NCBI GenBank assembly: GCA_019638115.1
Contig: JAHBUK010000003.1
Span: 558,001-622,000 of the forward strand
DNA from: Flavobacteriales bacterium
Lineage (GTDB): Bacteria > Bacteroidota > Bacteroidia > Flavobacteriales_F > PHOS-HE28
Reading direction: 5' to 3'
DNA length: 64,000 nucleotides
Shown here: one piece after another, positions 51,784-59,097 of the stretch
Layout of the letters: every line of letters starts with the position of its first letter
Numbering within the stretch: the stretch's first letter is position 1
Notes under the pieces: model-generated
What the model saw: the letters and a program-made list of their open reading frames with translations, nothing else
Databases searched by the model: none
What the model was told of the DNA's origin: nothing
Made by a program: the position numbers and the translations under genes

Positions 51784-51808
51784 GCATCTTGTGCCGTTCG
51801 CATTCACA
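51784..51808. repeat. Direct repeat, right copy (flanks toxin-antitoxin genes)
   Basis: 24 of 25 bases match 50666-50690. This copy spans the stop codon of the EamA transporter gene (51804-51806). Confidence 0.7.
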
Positions 51809-52706
51809 TGCGTCGGCCGGACACGCTCACCAGATACACCCCGCCAAGTACCACGGCGATCATGCCCACTTGCGCCCAAGTGATGTACTCGTCATCCAGC
51901 AGCCCCCAGCCGATCGCCACCACGGGCATCAGGTAGGTGACCGTGCTTGCTGAAAGTGCCGAGGTGCGCTGCAACAGCATGTTCCAAAGCACCAGTGCGA
52001 GGGCCGAGCTCAACACGGCCAGCGTTACCACATGGCCGAAAGCACGCCAGCCTGCAGGATGCTCCATAAGCGTCTCGGGCAGGCCGCTGGTGAGGGCTAA
52101 CACGATGCACACCGGCCCCACGAAGGTGAGCGCCAACGCGGAAATGGCCACGGGCGGCAGTCTGTACAAATACTGCTTCACGATGTTGCCGCTCAGGCCG
52201 TAGCCCACGGTGCCCAGGATCGGAAGCAGCGCGTAAAGCGACCAGGTCGGCATGCCGTCGCCCTGTTTCAGCAGGATAAGCCCCGCTGCTCCACCCAGTC
52301 CGATCAACACACCGATCACATGCACGGCCCGCAGGCGTTGGCCGAAGAGCAGACCACCGGCCACCAGGGTCATCAGCGGCGTAAGGCTGTTGAGCATCCC
52401 GCTCAGCGAACTGTCGATCCGCGTTTGTCCAGTGGCGAAGAGGATCGCCGGTATACCGTTCCCCAACAAGCCTGAACCCAACAAGGGCAGCCAGTGCTTC
52501 CGCAGCAGTCCGGCGTGTTTGAGCAGCACCGGGCTTAGCACAAGCCACGCGATGGAAAGCCTTGCCGTGGCCAGCTGCCAGGGGCTCAGCACCGCCTCCC
52601 CTTCGTGGAAAAGCCCGCGCTTCATCAGGATGAAGGAGCTTCCCCAGATCAGGGCCAGGATCCCCAGCAGCAGCCAGACCACTGGGACGGAGCGTTGGTT
52701 TTGCAT
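51804..52706 (-). CDS. EamA/DMT-family transporter
   Basis: A 300-residue inner-membrane protein with ten predicted helices in two EamA halves (about 8-140 and 155-295). Family motifs: LALIWGSSFILMKRGL in helix 1, LFATGQTRIDSSLSGMLNSLTPLMTLVAGGLLFGQRL at the end of half 1, and TSALSASTVTYLMPVVAIGWGLLDDEYITWAQ at the end of half 2. Start MQNQRSVPVVW at 52704-52706 places helix 1 directly after it. The promoter region is shared with the divergent heavy-metal-domain gene. Substrate unknown. Confidence 0.9.
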   Translation of the reverse strand: MQNQRSVPVVWLLLGILALIWGSSFILMKRGLFHEGEAVLSPWQLATARLSIAWLVLSPVLLKHAGLLRKHWLPLLGSGLLGNGIPAILFATGQTRIDSSLSGMLNSLTPLMTLVAGGLLFGQRLRAVHVIGVLIGLGGAAGLILLKQGDGMPTWSLYALLPILGTVGYGLSGNIVKQYLYRLPPVAISALALTFVGPVCIVLALTSGLPETLMEHPAGWRAFGHVVTLAVLSSALALVLWNMLLQRTSALSASTVTYLMPVVAIGWGLLDDEYITWAQVGMIAVVLGGVYLVSVSGRRM

Positions 52707-52751
52707 GGGGCCGTTGGGGCGCGCGAAAGTACCGCACCACTTCCTATGAAC

Positions 52752-52759
52752 TACTTTTG
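52752..52759 (+). promoter_or_regulatory. -7 box of the heavy-metal-domain lipoprotein gene
   Basis: TACTTTTG in the 104-bp divergent region; on the opposite strand a TACTTTCG (52722-52729) could serve the transporter. Confidence 0.4.
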
Positions 52760-52810
52760 TAACTCCTTCCACCCGTGAAGCGTCACATGCACAAGCATCA
52801 TCCCTTCGCC

Positions 52811-53344
52811 ATGAAAGCCAGCCGCTCCCTTCCCCTTGTCGCTATTGCAGTATTTGCACTCTCCTGTGGACGTGCCGATGCACCAATGGACGCGGCTGCC
52901 GCGGCTGCCACGGAAGGCATCGAGCGCATCGAGAAGAACGAGGTGATCACCAGCGGAACCCCGGTTGCCACGGCCGACCTGCGGATCGACGGAATGAGTT
53001 GCATGATGGCCTGCGGTTCATCCATCCGGAAGGCGCTCAACAAGGTCTCCGGAGTAGCCTCCACGGAGATCATCTTCAACGAAGGGGATGAGGCCGACCA
53101 TGCCATTGTCACCTATGATCCCACCAAGGTGAACGACAATGAGCTGATCCAAGCCGTGCATGGTCTGTATGACGGTCAGTACAAGGTGACCGCGATCACC
53201 ATCACCAAGCAGGTGAAGAGCGCTTCCTCCAACGGTGGTGCATCGGGTGCTGGTGCGGAGGATAGCGGGGTTTCCGTGCATATTCCGGCCAATGCCTGGC
53301 TGCCCGGCCTGGTGGGTGTGCTTACGCGCATCCTGCGCCATTGA
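52811..53344 (+). CDS. Lipoprotein with heavy-metal-associated (HMA) domain
   Basis: A 177-residue envelope protein from MKASRSLPLVAIAVFALSCG (lipobox ALSC); an in-frame GTG at 52775 gives a longer form. The HMA ferredoxin-like fold covers about residues 50-125: LRIDGMSCMMACGSSIRKALNKVSGVAS. The metal motif is C-x3-C where canonical HMA domains have C-x2-C, so metal geometry may differ. A Gly/Ala/Ser linker and a hydrophobic C-terminal helix (NAWLPGLVGVLTRILRH) follow. It could be a periplasmic copper or zinc chaperone; no transporter partner is adjacent, but the downstream gene makes heme A for copper-containing oxidases. Confidence 0.82.
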   Translation: MKASRSLPLVAIAVFALSCGRADAPMDAAAAAATEGIERIEKNEVITSGTPVATADLRIDGMSCMMACGSSIRKALNKVSGVASTEIIFNEGDEADHAIVTYDPTKVNDNELIQAVHGLYDGQYKVTAITITKQVKSASSNGGASGAGAEDSGVSVHIPANAWLPGLVGVLTRILRH

Positions 53345-53365
53345 GCCGAGCGAACGATCCATGAA

Positions 53366-53389
53366 GAGGGGGCTGCGGCCCCCTTTTTT
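53366..53389 (+). terminator. Terminator after the HMA lipoprotein gene
   Basis: GGGGGC / GCCCCC stem with a 4-nt loop followed by TTTTTT, 22 bp past the stop codon. Confidence 0.92.
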
Positions 53390-53437
53390 CGTGCCTTGAA
53401 TACGTGGGCGAACCGGGGCGTTGCTTTCCGTGTTGGA

Positions 53438-53445
53438 TACTTTTG
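53438..53445 (+). promoter_or_regulatory. -7 box of the heme A synthase gene
   Basis: TACTTTTG, 7 bp before ATG 53453, implying a nearly leaderless message. Confidence 0.45.
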
Positions 53446-53452
53446 CCGCCCC

Positions 53453-54490
53453 ATGATGAACGCCGATAGCAAGTTGCATGCGCCTGTGGTGAAATGGCTT
53501 TTGACCGGATGCGTGCTTATTGCGTACATGGTGGTCATCGGTGGCATAACCCGCCTCACGGGAAGTGGTCTCAGCATCACGGAATGGAAACCCATCATGG
53601 GTGCATTGCCTCCCATGAACGATATGGAATGGAATGAGGCTTTCAAGAAGTACCAGGCCATTCCGGAGTACACGCTGAAGAACCAGCACATGGACCTTGA
53701 CGGGTTCAAACGGATCTTCTTCTGGGAATACCTCCACCGCAACTGGGGGCGTCTCATGGGCTTGGTGTTCATCGTGCCATTCGCCCTGTTCTGGTATCAG
53801 GGCCGCTTGAAAGGCTGGCTCTTCAACCGCTCCATCGCAATTCTGGTCGGTGGTGGCTTGGTGGGTGCCTTGGGCTGGTTCATGGTGATGAGCGGCCTGA
53901 GTGATAACCCGGACGTGAGCCATTTCCGCCTGGCCATCCACCTCTGCGCCGCGTTCAGCGTGTTCGCCGTGGTGCTCTGGACCGCCCTCGACCTGGCCTC
54001 GGGAATGCGTTCGTTCGCTCCGGATGGCAGTGCTGCTGGCCGCTGGGCCCGTGCGTTGTTGGTGCTGCTGGTGGTGCAGATCGTGTGGGGGGCTTTCACT
54101 GCCGGGTTGGATGCCGGCCACATGTACAACACCTGGCCATTGATGAACGGTGAGTTCATGCCGGAGAACGTTCGCGCATTCGGGGCGCTCTGGACGGACC
54201 TTGCGGATCACAAGGACGGGGTGCAGTTCGTTCACCGGAACCTGGCCTGGCTGGTGGCCGCTGGCTTCGTGGGTTTCGCGGTGCACTACCGCCGCGAGGC
54301 TGGACTGCGCCGTGTCTGGGGCTGGCTATTGGCCGCTGTGCTGGTGCAATTCACGCTCGGGGTGCTCACGCTGCTCACCCATGTGAACATCGTGCTGGGT
54401 GTCCTGCACCAGTTCGGTGCGCTGCTGTTGCTCGCCGCGTTATTACTGGCCTTGCACGGCACGGGAAGGGTGCGGTCTTCGCAGGCCTGA
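53453..54490 (+). CDS. ctaA: Heme A synthase (COX15/CtaA)
   Basis: A 345-residue inner-membrane enzyme that oxidises the heme O methyl group to formyl, producing heme A for cytochrome oxidases. Eight helices in two four-helix bundles. Hallmarks: GGITRLTGSGLSITEWKPIMG near residue 32, EYLHRNWGRLMGL with a heme-ligand His near 100, FRLAIHLCAAF near 160, VHRNLAW near 263 and NIVLGVLHQFGALLLL near 315. The ATG follows a TACTTTTG box by 7 bp. Monocistronic; converges on gldD. Confidence 0.95.
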   Translation: MMNADSKLHAPVVKWLLTGCVLIAYMVVIGGITRLTGSGLSITEWKPIMGALPPMNDMEWNEAFKKYQAIPEYTLKNQHMDLDGFKRIFFWEYLHRNWGRLMGLVFIVPFALFWYQGRLKGWLFNRSIAILVGGGLVGALGWFMVMSGLSDNPDVSHFRLAIHLCAAFSVFAVVLWTALDLASGMRSFAPDGSAAGRWARALLVLLVVQIVWGAFTAGLDAGHMYNTWPLMNGEFMPENVRAFGALWTDLADHKDGVQFVHRNLAWLVAAGFVGFAVHYRREAGLRRVWGWLLAAVLVQFTLGVLTLLTHVNIVLGVLHQFGALLLLAALLLALHGTGRVRSSQA

Positions 54491-54496
54491 GCACGA

Positions 54497-55078
54497 TCAA
54501 CGTCCTGCCCAGCGCAGCGTTGCGCTCACGTGCCGCATGTCCTCCCGGATCCGCGCCGTTACCGGTGCCAACGAATCCGCATTGGGCCGCGAATCGAAGT
54601 ACAGCGCACCGTACAGGAAGTTGGAAGTGCTGTCCGTGAGGTAGAACACCATGGGGCTGGCCACATCGCCATCCACATCGAACAAGGTGCCGAACACCCG
54701 GTCCTCGGGCCTCAACACGCGTTCACGGCCGATGCGTGCGGCCTTCACTTCGTGCTTCTCCTTGAAGATGTGGGCATCCTCGATCAAGGTGTTCAGGTCG
54801 CCGTTCACGCGTGACCAGGTGAGGTGCATGGTGGCACGCTGACCGGGAAAGCGCAGGTCGTACCAGCGGGCTTCAGGGCTGCTGCGCCGTTCCACCATGC
54901 GCGCGTAGGCAGGCAATTCGGCGGAGAAACTCCGCTCGTCAACCCAGGTCGCATAGCTCTTCTCCGGCAGGTCCAGGCGGAGCCAGCCTTTGGGCTTGGG
55001 CACCGGGTCTTCGTTGCAGGAAGCAAGTGCGAGCGCCGCCAGCAGAAGCATGCCGATATGATCAATCCGCATCCGCAT
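54497..55078 (-). CDS. gldD: Gliding motility lipoprotein GldD
   Basis: A 193-residue lipoprotein (lipobox LASC about 18-21) required for gliding in Flavobacterium; precise function unknown. Conserved motifs: PVPKPKGWLRLDLPEKSY immediately after the lipid anchor, WYDLRFPGQRATMHLTWSRV, HEVKAARI, and FYLTDSTSNFLYGALYFDSRPN near the end. Its start overlaps the gldE stop by 17 bp, the standard gldE-gldD arrangement. Confidence 0.94.
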   Translation of the reverse strand: MRMRIDHIGMLLLAALALASCNEDPVPKPKGWLRLDLPEKSYATWVDERSFSAELPAYARMVERRSSPEARWYDLRFPGQRATMHLTWSRVNGDLNTLIEDAHIFKEKHEVKAARIGRERVLRPEDRVFGTLFDVDGDVASPMVFYLTDSTSNFLYGALYFDSRPNADSLAPVTARIREDMRHVSATLRWAGR

Positions 55079-56423
55079 GCATGATCAATTTCACGCGCCG
55101 GATGCGCTTGTTGTCCGAGCCTTCGATCACGAAGGTGAAGTGCTGCAGGTCCACACGTTCACCTTTCTTCGGTATGCGTCCGGTCATCTCCAGGATGAAG
55201 CCGCCCAAGGTGCCGCTTTCGCCCCGGTGTTCCTCGAAGACCTGCCCATCGATGCCCAGTACCCTGTACAAGTCCGGTAAGGGTGCGCGGCCTTCGAAGA
55301 TGTAGGTGTGATCGTTCAGCTTGCTGTAGATCAGGTCCTCGTCGTCGTATTCATCGGTGATCTCCCCTACGATCTCCTCGATCACGTCCTCCAAGGTGAT
55401 GATCCCGCTGGTGCCACCGTACTCATCGACCACCACGGCCAGATGGACTTTCTGCACCTGGAATTCCTTCAGCAGGTCGTCCAGTTTCATGCTTTCCGCC
55501 ACGCAGTACGGCTCGCGCAAGAGCTTGTGCCAGTCCAGCGCCGGGTCGTCTATGTGGGGCAGGATGTCTTTGATGTAGAGGATGCCCACCACACGATCCA
55601 AGGTCTCTTCGTAGATGGGCACCCGCGAGAAACCGGAGTCTACGATCGCCGCCAGCAGCTCTTTGAAGGTCAACTCCTTGTCGAAGGCCACCACCTCGGT
55701 GCGCGGTCGCATCACCTGCTTCACCTCGATGTTGCCGAACTTCACGATGCCGCGCAGCATGCGCTGTTCCTCGGCGTTGGTGCCTCCATCCTTGGTGAGC
55801 TCCAGCGCGTGGCCGAGCGAATCCACGGAGATGTTGTGCGAGTTGATCCGCTGGAAACGCTTCTCTATGAATTGTGTGCTGTTCACCAGTGCGGTGCTGA
55901 GCGGTCCGAAAGCCCAACGCAGCGCACTGAGCACGGGTGCCATGCGTAGGGCCACCTGCACCGGATGGCCGTTGGCGTAGACCTTTGGGATCACCTCGCC
56001 GACCAGCAGCAGGATGAAGGTCACACCCAATACCTGTATGGCGAAGACCACCAGCCCTGACAGCCCTTCGATATTGATCAGCGAGTCGATCACGAACGCC
56101 GACAGGATGATCGCACCCACGTTCACCAGGTTGTTGGCGATGAGGATGGTGGCCAGCAGACGCCGGGGTTTCGATACGAGGTCCATCACGCGCTGGCCTG
56201 CTGGTCCATGCTTCTCCTTCAGGTCGCGCAATTGGGTCGGCGACAGGGAGAACAAGGCTACTTCACTGGCTGACATGGCTGCGGAAGCGACCAGGAGCAG
56301 AAGCACGACACCCAAGGCGATCGCTGTTTCCACGTCCAATGGACGCATCAACAGGAACGGCAATACGCTATGTGCGGACGGAGGCTCCAAAAGCGGGGAT
56401 GCAAGGAGAGATGCAGGGTCCAC
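55062..56423 (-). CDS. gldE: Gliding motility protein GldE (CNNM/CBS hemolysin-family)
   Basis: A 453-residue inner-membrane protein of the CorB/CNNM family, partner of GldD. N-terminal DUF21 membrane domain about 30-200 with four helices (ETAIALGVVLLLLVASAAMSASEVALFSL); CBS pair about 220-345 (VKQVMRPRTEVVAFDKELTF, VVVDEYGGTSGIITLEDVIEEIVGEI); C-terminal transporter-associated domain about 360-450 ending HADAD. It overlaps gldD and lies 2 bp after ssb, so ssb-gldE-gldD are co-transcribed. Confidence 0.94.
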   Translation of the reverse strand: MDPASLLASPLLEPPSAHSVLPFLLMRPLDVETAIALGVVLLLLVASAAMSASEVALFSLSPTQLRDLKEKHGPAGQRVMDLVSKPRRLLATILIANNLVNVGAIILSAFVIDSLINIEGLSGLVVFAIQVLGVTFILLLVGEVIPKVYANGHPVQVALRMAPVLSALRWAFGPLSTALVNSTQFIEKRFQRINSHNISVDSLGHALELTKDGGTNAEEQRMLRGIVKFGNIEVKQVMRPRTEVVAFDKELTFKELLAAIVDSGFSRVPIYEETLDRVVGILYIKDILPHIDDPALDWHKLLREPYCVAESMKLDDLLKEFQVQKVHLAVVVDEYGGTSGIITLEDVIEEIVGEITDEYDDEDLIYSKLNDHTYIFEGRAPLPDLYRVLGIDGQVFEEHRGESGTLGGFILEMTGRIPKKGERVDLQHFTFVIEGSDNKRIRRVKLIMHADAD

Positions 56424-56425
56424 GA

Positions 56426-56872
56426 TCAGAACGGCAGGTCATCCTCATCACCGGCCGATGCTGGCTGGGGGGCGGATACCGGTGCCGCTGGTGCGGAGGC
56501 TTGCGCTGGGCGTGGGGCCGCTGCGGATCCTTCGCCGGCAGCACGGTCCAACATGGTCATCTCATCGGCATGGATCTCGGTGGTGTAGCGCGTGTTGCCG
56601 TCCTTGTCCTGCCATTGGCGTGTGCGGAGCTTGCCTTCCACGTACACCTTGCTGCCCTTGCGCAGGTAGCGCTCGGTGATCTCGGCTAGGCCACGCCACG
56701 CCACAATGCTGTGCCACTCGGTCTGCTCGCGCTTCTCGCCGGTCTGCTTGTCCTTGTAGGTCTCGCTGGTGGCAATGCGGAAATTGGCAACACTGGCGCC
56801 GTTCTGCAGGTGGCGCACTTCAGGGTCGGCACCGAGGTTACCGATCAAGATCACTTTGTTCACTCCGGCCAT
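56426..56872 (-). CDS. ssb: Single-stranded DNA-binding protein
   Basis: A 148-residue SSB. The OB fold spans residues 1-110 ([53 protein letters not shown]), with a Pro/Ala linker and the acidic protein-interaction tip DDLPF. It heads ssb-gldE-gldD. A -7 box TATCTTTG is at 56893-56900. Confidence 0.98.
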   Translation of the reverse strand: MAGVNKVILIGNLGADPEVRHLQNGASVANFRIATSETYKDKQTGEKREQTEWHSIVAWRGLAEITERYLRKGSKVYVEGKLRTRQWQDKDGNTRYTTEIHADEMTMLDRAAGEGSAAAPRPAQASAPAAPVSAPQPASAGDEDDLPF

Positions 56873-56892
56873 GGTCGTTCTTACTGGGAGCC

Positions 56893-56900
56893 CAAAGATA
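56893..56900 (-). promoter_or_regulatory. -7 box of ssb-gldE-gldD
   Basis: TATCTTTG on the minus strand, 20 bp before the ssb ATG. The -33 element is not clear. Confidence 0.5.
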
Positions 56901-56965
56901 GTGCTTCATCCCCGGCGTACTTGGTGGGGGCTCCATGCTGCGCTTGGCCGCGGCTACCGCGGACT

Positions 56966-58027
56966 TCACACCCGCTTCTCCGGAAGTTCCCCGTTCAACC
57001 AGCGCTCCACCAAGCGCGGAACGGCCACGCTGTGTATCCGGTCTTTCGGCACCCATTGCCGATCTGATGAAAACTCGGGTTCCAATGCGATGGATACTCG
57101 CCAGAACACGGCCTGGATGCGTTGGTGGCTGAGCACGTGCACCACCCGTTCGGAACGTGCGGTGGGAACGGCTCCTGGCAGGAAGGTCCGCAGGCTGTTC
57201 AGCAGTCCTTTGCTGCCAAGGGCTTTGGTGGATTCCACCAAGGGGAGCTGGTGCAGGCCCTCCCAGATATCACCTGGGCCACGACGTTCCATCACAAGGC
57301 CCTGTGGTCCTTCGATGTGCAGGTAGTTGAAGTGGCGGATGCGAACCTTGGTCTTGCCGACTTTCACAGGTAGCCTGTCGATCGCATCGTGGGCACGTGC
57401 CAGGCACTTGTCCGCCAAGGGGCACTGGTGGCACAAGGGTTTGCGGGGTGTGCAGACCGTTGCGCCCAACTCCATCAATGCCTGGTTGTGGTCGCCGGGC
57501 GCTTGTGCGTCGAGTAATTCGGCCGCGCGCTCCCGGAATTCCCGTTTGCCGGCCGTGCTGTCGATGGGTGTGGAGATGAGCAGGAGCCTGGCCAGCACCC
57601 GGTACACGTTGCCATCCACCACCGGTTCCGGTATTCCGAAGGCAATGGAAGCGATCGCTGCGGCCGTGTAGTCGCCCACGCCCTTGAGTTGCAGCAGGGC
57701 GTTGTGGTCGGCAGGGAAGTGCCCACCATGCCGCTCCACCACCTGGCGGGCAGCCGTAAGCAGATTGCGCGCTCGGCTGTAGTAACCCAGGCCCTGCCAC
57801 AGCTTCAGCACTTCGTCTTCCTTTGCCGCCGCCAAGTCGGTAACGCTGGGGTAGTGCTCCATGAACCGCTGCCAGTAGGCAAGGCCTTGGTCCACCCGGG
57901 TCTGTTGCAGGATCACCTCGCTCAGCCAGATGGGGTAGGGGTTGGTGGTGCGGCGCCAGGGGAGCTCGCGCCGATGCTCGCGGTACCACGGCAGCAGCCG
58001 CTCGCTTAACCATGAATACCTTGACAT
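56966..58027 (-). CDS. mutY: A/G-specific adenine DNA glycosylase MutY
   Basis: A 353-residue base-excision repair enzyme removing A mispaired with 8-oxoG. Catalytic Glu in WLSEVILQQTRV near residue 37; helix-hairpin-helix LKGVGDYTAAAIASIAF near 117; catalytic Asp in PVVDGNVYRVLAR near 138; 4Fe-4S Cys in CTPRKPLCHQCPLADKC near 193-209. The C-terminal NUDIX-like 8-oxoG domain starts near 230. ATG 58025-58027 (MSRYSWLSERLLPWY) is preferred over an upstream GTG. It is divergent from hup. Confidence 0.96.
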   Translation of the reverse strand: MSRYSWLSERLLPWYREHRRELPWRRTTNPYPIWLSEVILQQTRVDQGLAYWQRFMEHYPSVTDLAAAKEDEVLKLWQGLGYYSRARNLLTAARQVVERHGGHFPADHNALLQLKGVGDYTAAAIASIAFGIPEPVVDGNVYRVLARLLLISTPIDSTAGKREFRERAAELLDAQAPGDHNQALMELGATVCTPRKPLCHQCPLADKCLARAHDAIDRLPVKVGKTKVRIRHFNYLHIEGPQGLVMERRGPGDIWEGLHQLPLVESTKALGSKGLLNSLRTFLPGAVPTARSERVVHVLSHQRIQAVFWRVSIALEPEFSSDRQWVPKDRIHSVAVPRLVERWLNGELPEKRV

Positions 58028-58043
58028 ACAGGAGCAAAGATGC

Positions 58044-58074
58044 GTTGCGCGATCCACTTGGAACGCTATCTTTG
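58044..58074 (+). promoter_or_regulatory. Promoter of the HU gene
   Basis: GTTG, 19-nt spacer, TATCTTTG, 21 bp before the ATG at 58096: a textbook Bacteroidota promoter. Confidence 0.7.
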
Positions 58075-58095
58075 CGCCCCCAAACGGAAAAGGGT

Positions 58096-58395
58096 ATGAC
58101 GAAGGCGGAGTTGGTCAGTATCATCGCGAAACGCACCGGGATCGAGCGCCAGGTGGTGCTCACCACGGTTGAAGCGTTCATGGAGGAGGTGAAAGTGAGC
58201 CTGGCCCAGGGCGAACCCGTGCACCTGCGCGGCTTCGGCAGTTTCGTGGTGAAGCACCGCGCCCAGAAGACCGGGCGTATTCTGGCGAAGAACACCACCA
58301 TCATCATCCCGGCGCACGATGTGCCCGCCTTCAAGCCTGCCGACGTGTTCGTCGACAAGGTGAAGAGCCGCAGCAACGACAAGCCTGCATCATGA
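58096..58395 (+). CDS. HU/IHF-family DNA-binding protein
   Basis: A 99-residue histone-like protein. MTKAELVSIIAKRTGIERQ at the N-terminus, dimerisation helices, and the DNA-clamping arm VHLRGFGSFVVKHRAQKTGRI then IIIPAHDVPAFKPADVF match the family signature. ATG 58096 follows a good promoter, which excludes the in-frame start at 58012. The stop overlaps the next start (ATGA). Confidence 0.96.
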   Translation: MTKAELVSIIAKRTGIERQVVLTTVEAFMEEVKVSLAQGEPVHLRGFGSFVVKHRAQKTGRILAKNTTIIIPAHDVPAFKPADVFVDKVKSRSNDKPAS

Positions 58396-58874
58396 AACTC
58401 GGCAGGATGCAGTGGATCGCCTTGGGCGCAAGCGGTGTAGCAGCCGTTATGCTGGCCATGGCACCGCGCACACCTGCCCCGGAGGCTGGCACACAGCCCC
58501 CAAGCTCTGCGGATGCACGATTGGCGGAAGCCGTTGCGCTGGTGAACGGGGAGAACCCCATGATGGGAATTCAGCAGTTGCTGGCCATCGTGGAGGAGGA
58601 CCCCAGCAACGTGGAAGCACACTGGCATCTGGGCCTGTTCTCCGTTCAAAGCGGGCAATACCCCAAGGCGCTGGAGCGGTTCCGCAAAGTGGCCGATATG
58701 GGCGGTGACCGCATACCTGATGTGTGGTTCTACTTGGGCCGCACGTATGCCACCATGGATAGCACGGAACAGGCCATCTCGAGCCTGAAGCATTACCGGA
58801 CATTGACGCAGGATACGGCCATTCTCCGTGGAGTGGACCGCTTCCTGTTGGAACTTGAACACGAAAAACCCTAA
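58392..58874 (+). CDS. Membrane-anchored TPR protein
   Basis: A 160-residue protein coupled to the HU gene by a 4-bp overlap. One N-terminal helix (about 7-23, WIALGASGVAAVMLAMA) anchors or exports it; residues 45-150 hold about three TPR units (NVEAHWHLGLFSVQSGQYPKALERFRKV, DVWFYLGRTYATMDSTEQAISSLKHY). The gene is conserved in this position between HU and RNase G in Bacteroidota, but its role is unknown. Five bases separate its stop from the following small gene. Confidence 0.85.
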   Translation: MKLGRMQWIALGASGVAAVMLAMAPRTPAPEAGTQPPSSADARLAEAVALVNGENPMMGIQQLLAIVEEDPSNVEAHWHLGLFSVQSGQYPKALERFRKVADMGGDRIPDVWFYLGRTYATMDSTEQAISSLKHYRTLTQDTAILRGVDRFLLELEHEKP

Positions 58875-58879
58875 GCACC

Positions 58880-58975
58880 ATGCCGTGCGGAAAGAAGCGT
58901 AAGAGGCACAAGATGGCCACGCACAAGCGCAAAAAGCGCTTGCGGAAGAACCGACACAAGAAGAAGGTCCGCTAG
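58880..58975 (+). CDS. 31-residue basic ribosomal-type protein (AURKAIP1/COX24, mS38-like)
   Basis: MPCGKKRKRHKMATHKRKKR followed by LRKNRHKKKVR. Twenty of 31 residues are Lys, Arg or His. The KMATHKRKKRLRKNRHKKK segment is the signature of the AURKAIP1/COX24 family, whose mitochondrial (mS38) and mycobacterial (bS22) relatives sit in the small ribosomal subunit. A small-subunit role here is inference. It is 5 bp after the TPR gene and before RNase G, a position kept in other Bacteroidota. Too short for many gene finders. Confidence 0.85.
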   Translation: MPCGKKRKRHKMATHKRKKRLRKNRHKKKVR

Positions 58976-59097
58976 GACTTTGACTTCTTGCGCTTGGGCA
59001 TGATCCGTGCGACTGGTAGGTCGCATGGATCGTGTTCGCGCGTTGTTGTCCGGCATCCCTGCGGAGCCCCCATGCACACGTACAGCCCCCTCATCCG

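Noticed and set aside
50586-51808. An insertion sequence carrying the toxin-antitoxin genes
   Set aside because: No transposase or integrase frame and no terminal inverted repeats were found; only the short direct repeats support mobility.
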